Assembly: GCA_030538335.1 (NCBI GenBank)
Contig: JAUNUE010000097.1
Location: forward strand, 1-6,910
DNA from: Allobrachymonas sp.
GTDB lineage: Bacteria > Pseudomonadota > Gammaproteobacteria > Burkholderiales > Burkholderiaceae_C
Direction of reading: 5' to 3'
DNA length: 6,910 nt
Below the pieces are notes generated by a model that saw nothing but the letters and a program-made list of their open reading frames with translations, had not been told where the DNA came from and made no database searches. The translations under genes and the position numbers were made by a program. Positions within the stretch are counted from its first letter, which is position 1. Every line of letters starts with the position of its first letter. Positions 5,001-6,910 of this stretch are shown here, in pieces.

Positions 5001-5278
5001 TGGCTGCAAACACCAAAATCGAATGGGCCGACCACAACCTAAAACTACAGCAGCCGCATTTTGAAGAAGTGGCCAGAGGCGCAAAGCCGTTTGAAATCCG
5101 CTTTGATGACCGTGGCTACAAATCCGGCCATCGCGTCTGTTTGCGAGAGTGGACAGGCGCCGAGTACACAGGCCGTAATCTCACGGCGACCATCGGCGCA
5201 ATTACTACCTTCGCACAGCGCAAGGGTTACGTGGTGTTTGGGCTGCTGGATGTAATGGAAAGCAGGGCCGGGCAGTGA
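5000..5278 (+). CDS. DUF3850 (ASCH/PUA-like) protein with a foreign N-terminus from a Gp37/Gp68 gene
   Basis: From about residue 12 this is a DUF3850-like protein: HNLKLQQPHFEEVARGAKPF, then EIRFDDRGYKSGHRVCLREW, YTGRNLTATIGAI, and GYVVFGLLDV. DUF3850 belongs to the ASCH/PUA-like superfamily, thought to bind RNA; its role in phages is unknown. The first dozen residues, MAANTKIEWADH, do not belong to that family: they match the start of phage Gp37/Gp68 (DUF5131) proteins, which continue with a cysteine-containing 'TFNPW.GC' segment missing here. A deletion with its junction near 5030-5038 explains this and keeps the frame. Translation is coupled to the upstream gene by TAATG, with AGGGAGG at 4986-4992 as ribosome binding site. 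At 92 residues it is a normal length for DUF3850. Confidence 0.75.
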   Translation: MAANTKIEWADHNLKLQQPHFEEVARGAKPFEIRFDDRGYKSGHRVCLREWTGAEYTGRNLTATIGAITTFAQRKGYVVFGLLDVMESRAGQ

Positions 5279-5511
5279 GCGCATTACTACGCCTACCACT
5301 GGTGATCCAAAAAACCGGGCTGTCCCGCACGGTGATCTACGAGCGCATCAAGCAAGGCACATTCCCTCCGCCCATCAAGCTGAGCGAGCGGGCGTCTGCC
5401 TGGCCTGAAAGCGAAGTGCTGGCCTGTAATGAGGCAACAATCAAGCGGCGTAGCCCGGAGGAAATTCGCCAGTTGGTTGAAACACTCAAGCAGAGCCGGC
5501 AATGTGATTGA
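5275..5511 (+). CDS. AlpA-family phage transcriptional regulator / excisionase-like protein
   Basis: A 78-residue AlpA-family protein, small MerR-like helix-turn-helix regulators found beside P4-type integrases. AlpA was described as an activator of a prophage integrase, and relatives act as excision factors. The hallmark sequence is present: RLPLVIQKTGLSRTVIYERI (residues 6-25, winged helix-turn-helix), then KQGTFPPPIKLSERASAWPE and SEVLAC. GTG 5275 is chosen because it overlaps the stop of the preceding gene (GTGA 5275-5278), the pattern of a coupled operon, and because the protein then begins a few residues before the conserved block, as is usual. It is convergent with the integrase, whose extended C-terminus overlaps this gene in antisense. 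Confidence 0.88.
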   Translation: MSALLRLPLVIQKTGLSRTVIYERIKQGTFPPPIKLSERASAWPESEVLACNEATIKRRSPEEIRQLVETLKQSRQCD

Positions 5512-6693
5512 GTGGCCGCGCTGCTTGTCCAAATAATCTGCCCACGCCTGCATCATGGCCGTGCGCTGGGGTACGTAGGTGGCCCAGTTGTAGGCCGCGC
5601 TCACTTTGTCGCGCTCTTGGTGGGCAAGCTGCAATTCGATATGGGCATGGTCAAAGCCCATTTCGTGCAGATGGGTGGATGCCACCCCGCGAAAGCCATG
5701 CCCCGTCATGATGCCCTTGTAACCCATGCGGTACAGGGCATACAAAATGGCGTTGTTGGACATCGGCTTTTCGTGATCGTGCTTGCCGGGGAACAGCAGA
5801 TCGCGGCCAGTGGCTGATTGTTGCAGCGTCCGCAGCACCGCCACCGCTTGCGTGGCCAGCGGCACAATGTGCGGTGAGGCCATCTTCATGCGCTGCGCTG
5901 GGATGCGCCACTGGGCAGCCTTAAAATCAAACTCGCTCCACCGCGCCCCGATAAGCTCACTTGTGCGCACAAACGTCAGCGACAGCAAGTGCAGCGCCAG
6001 CCGGGTGATGATGTGGCCGCCGTAGGCATCCATATCCAGCAGCAACTGGGGCAGGGCGGATGCATCAACACGCGCATAGTTGCGCTCCTTCACCGGAGCC
6101 AATACATCCTGCGCCTCAATTTCTCTGGCAGGGTTGCTGTCTGTCAGGCCGTGACCAATGGCGTAGCGGAACACCTGCCCGCTGATCTGGATAGCCCGGC
6201 GCGCCAGATCGTGTGCACCGCGCCGCTCTACAGCCTTGGCCAGCGCCACAATCTCGGGGGCTTTGATTGAGGCGATGGGCATGTTGCCGATTTTTGGCAG
6301 TACGTCCACCTCAAGCCTGCGCCACACTTGCGCAGCGTGTTTTGGCGTGCGTGTGCGCGACCAACTTGCGTGCCACGCCGTTGCCACTTCGTGGAAGGTG
6401 TTCCCGGCCGCCATGGTTTCGGCCAGCTTGTCGCGGCGGCGCTGCTGGGACGGGTCAATGCCATCAGCCAGCAAACGCCGGGCATCATCCCGCGCCTTGC
6501 GAGCCTGCAATAATGTCACGTCAGGGTACACCCCCAGGCTAAGGCGCTTTTCTTTCCCGGCCAGCCGGTATTTCAGCCGCCACCACTTGCCGCCAGCGGG
6601 CGCGACCTCCAAATACAGCCCCTCGCCATCAAATAGCTTGTACGGCTTGGCGGCAGGCTTGGCAGCCTTGATGGCAGTCTCTGTAAGGGGCAT
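5293..6693 (-). CDS. int: P4-type tyrosine integrase with abnormally extended C-terminus
   Basis: A site-specific recombinase of the P4-like family, integrating and excising the prophage at the adjacent tRNA gene. Residues 1-90 are the DUF4102 arm-binding domain (LTETAIKAAKPAAKPYKLFD, then GEGLYLEV); residues 97-185 are the SAM-like core-binding domain; the catalytic domain follows. The active-site set is complete: R243 (FVRTSELIGARW), K270 (QRMKMASPH), H332/R335 (HGFR), H358 (LAHQERDKV) and Y368 (AAYNWATY). Up to ADYLDKQRG (about residue 393) it has normal family length and form. The remaining 70 or so residues are the antisense of the AlpA gene and look random, so the original stop near 5500 seems lost. 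ATG 6693 has GGAG eight bases upstream. The catalytic core is intact; whether the tail impairs activity is unknown. Confidence 0.92.
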   Translation of the reverse strand: MPLTETAIKAAKPAAKPYKLFDGEGLYLEVAPAGGKWWRLKYRLAGKEKRLSLGVYPDVTLLQARKARDDARRLLADGIDPSQQRRRDKLAETMAAGNTFHEVATAWHASWSRTRTPKHAAQVWRRLEVDVLPKIGNMPIASIKAPEIVALAKAVERRGAHDLARRAIQISGQVFRYAIGHGLTDSNPAREIEAQDVLAPVKERNYARVDASALPQLLLDMDAYGGHIITRLALHLLSLTFVRTSELIGARWSEFDFKAAQWRIPAQRMKMASPHIVPLATQAVAVLRTLQQSATGRDLLFPGKHDHEKPMSNNAILYALYRMGYKGIMTGHGFRGVASTHLHEMGFDHAHIELQLAHQERDKVSAAYNWATYVPQRTAMMQAWADYLDKQRGHSITLPALLECFNQLANFLRATPLDCCLITGQHFAFRPGRRPLAQLDGRRECALLDALVDHRAGQPGFLDHQW

Positions 6694-6694
6694 G

Positions 6695-6741
6695 GGGGCA
6701 ACTCCAGGAGGGAGCTAAAAAGATGCCCCCAAAGTTGCCCC
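6695..6741 (-). promoter_or_regulatory. inverted repeat over the integrase ribosome binding site
   Basis: GGGGCAACT and AGTTGCCCC form perfect 9-bp inverted arms (plus-strand 6695-6703 and 6733-6741) separated by 29 nt. In the integrase mRNA the 3' arm covers part of the GGAG ribosome binding site (6705-6702) and the bases just before ATG 6693. Folding would therefore reduce initiation. It could alternatively be a protein-binding site. Confidence 0.45.
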
Positions 6742-6762
6742 ATTTTATGCCCGGCTGTCATA

Positions 6763-6840
6763 GGACGATTACGGACGCTACCGGACGACGCACAGAGTGG
6801 CGCAGAAAGAAAAATCCGCCAACCCGGACGTTACCGGACG
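6763..6840. repeat. 10-bp-periodic GGACG repeats, candidate integrase arm-type or excisionase sites
   Basis: GGACG occurs at 6763, 6773 and 6783 (GGACGATTAC, GGACGCTACC, GGACGACGCA) and again at 6826 and 6836 (GGACGTTACC, GGACGTTGGC), each cluster at exactly 10-bp spacing. The 16-mers at 6772-6787 and 6825-6840 differ at one base. They lie between the tRNA 3' end and the integrase gene, where arm-type binding sites of tRNA-integrating elements are found. One helical turn between copies would put bound proteins on one face of the DNA. Confidence 0.55.
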
Positions 6841-6848
6841 TTGGCGGA
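6805..6848 (-). terminator. rho-independent terminator downstream of tRNA-Pro
   Basis: Reading the minus strand from the tRNA, TCCGCCAAC (6848-6840) pairs with GTTGGCGGA (6823-6815), a perfect 9-bp stem with a 16-nt loop, followed by a T-rich run (TTTTTCTTTCT). The loop carries one cluster of the GGACG repeats, so the element may serve both as terminator and as protein-binding site. It begins 8 nt beyond the tRNA CCA end. Confidence 0.7.
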
Positions 6849-6856
6849 CTTTAAAT

Positions 6857-6910
6857 TGGTCGGCGTGGCGGGATTCGAACTCGCGACCCCTTGCACCCCA
6901 TGCAAGTGCG
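6857..6910 (-). tRNA. tRNA-Pro(GGG), 3' part; likely prophage attachment site
   Basis: The minus strand holds the anticodon arm (CTTGC stem 6906-6902, loop ATGGGGT, stem GCAAG 6894-6890), a 5-nt variable loop, a T arm with TTCGAAT loop, acceptor strand CACGCCG, discriminator A and encoded CCA (6859-6857). The loop centre reads GGG (6899-6897) followed by G37, the pattern of tRNA-Pro. The T stem has one A52-C62 mismatch, all other pairs being normal. The 5' half lies beyond the window. The tRNA 3' end faces the integrase gene, the usual arrangement at a tRNA integrated prophage; att core borders cannot be set without the other prophage end. Confidence 0.9.

Noticed and set aside
6236..6718. 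A 160-residue plus-strand open frame opposite the integrase N-terminal half.
   Set aside because: It is the antisense shadow of conserved integrase domains and has no recognisable protein features.
1..6910. CRISPR array, insertion sequence ends or transposase.
   Set aside because: No regularly spaced identical repeats with spacers, no transposase-like frame and no terminal inverted repeats with target duplications were seen.

Overview
The window is the right-hand end of a degraded prophage, next to a tRNA gene, in what is probably a betaproteobacterium. Burkholderiales, perhaps Comamonadaceae, is my best guess. It rests on the moderately high GC content, the 'LAAC-GGGGSGS' lipoprotein style and the flavour of the prophage genes; nothing in the window proves the taxon.

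Layout. Positions 1-1279 hold remains of a siphophage tail module: a scrap of what looks like a tail assembly chaperone in one frame, then in another frame the C-terminal part of a tail tape measure protein. An internal deletion appears to have joined them. A stand-alone lipoprotein gene follows (1315-2004) with its own candidate promoter and terminator, the arrangement of a phage 'moron'. Tail, fibre, lysis and replication genes that should lie between tail and immunity functions are missing.

Positions 2058-3028 form an immunity region. A structured leader resembles the C4 antisense RNA of phages P1/P7/P4: two consecutive stem-loops whose loops are complementary to the leader of the gene that follows. 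That gene encodes a KilA-N antirepressor-type protein and is broken by a 2-nt slippage. A divergent toxin-antitoxin pair (RelE/HigB-like toxin, BrnA-like antitoxin) lies on the minus strand at 3073-3661, between two look-alike terminators.

Positions 3788-5511 are a tightly coupled plus-strand operon: a second KilA-N protein with a P63C-like C-terminus, an unrecognised protein, a DUF3850-like protein carrying the first dozen residues of a Gp37/Gp68-family protein (a deletion chimera), and an AlpA-family regulator. A P4-type tyrosine integrase (5293-6693, minus) converges on AlpA, and its extended C-terminus overlaps AlpA in antisense. Positions 6694-6856 hold an inverted repeat over the integrase start, 10-bp-periodic GGACG repeats that look like integrase arm sites, and a hairpin terminator. 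The 3' part of tRNA-Pro(GGG) closes the window, and is the likely integration target.

Together these are an integration/excision module (integrase, AlpA), an immunity switch (C4-like RNA and KilA-N genes) and host-benefit cargo (toxin-antitoxin, lipoprotein). They persist while the virion genes decay. The most interesting item is the C4-like RNA with its complementary target; the gene fusions and frameshifts mark how the prophage is decaying.
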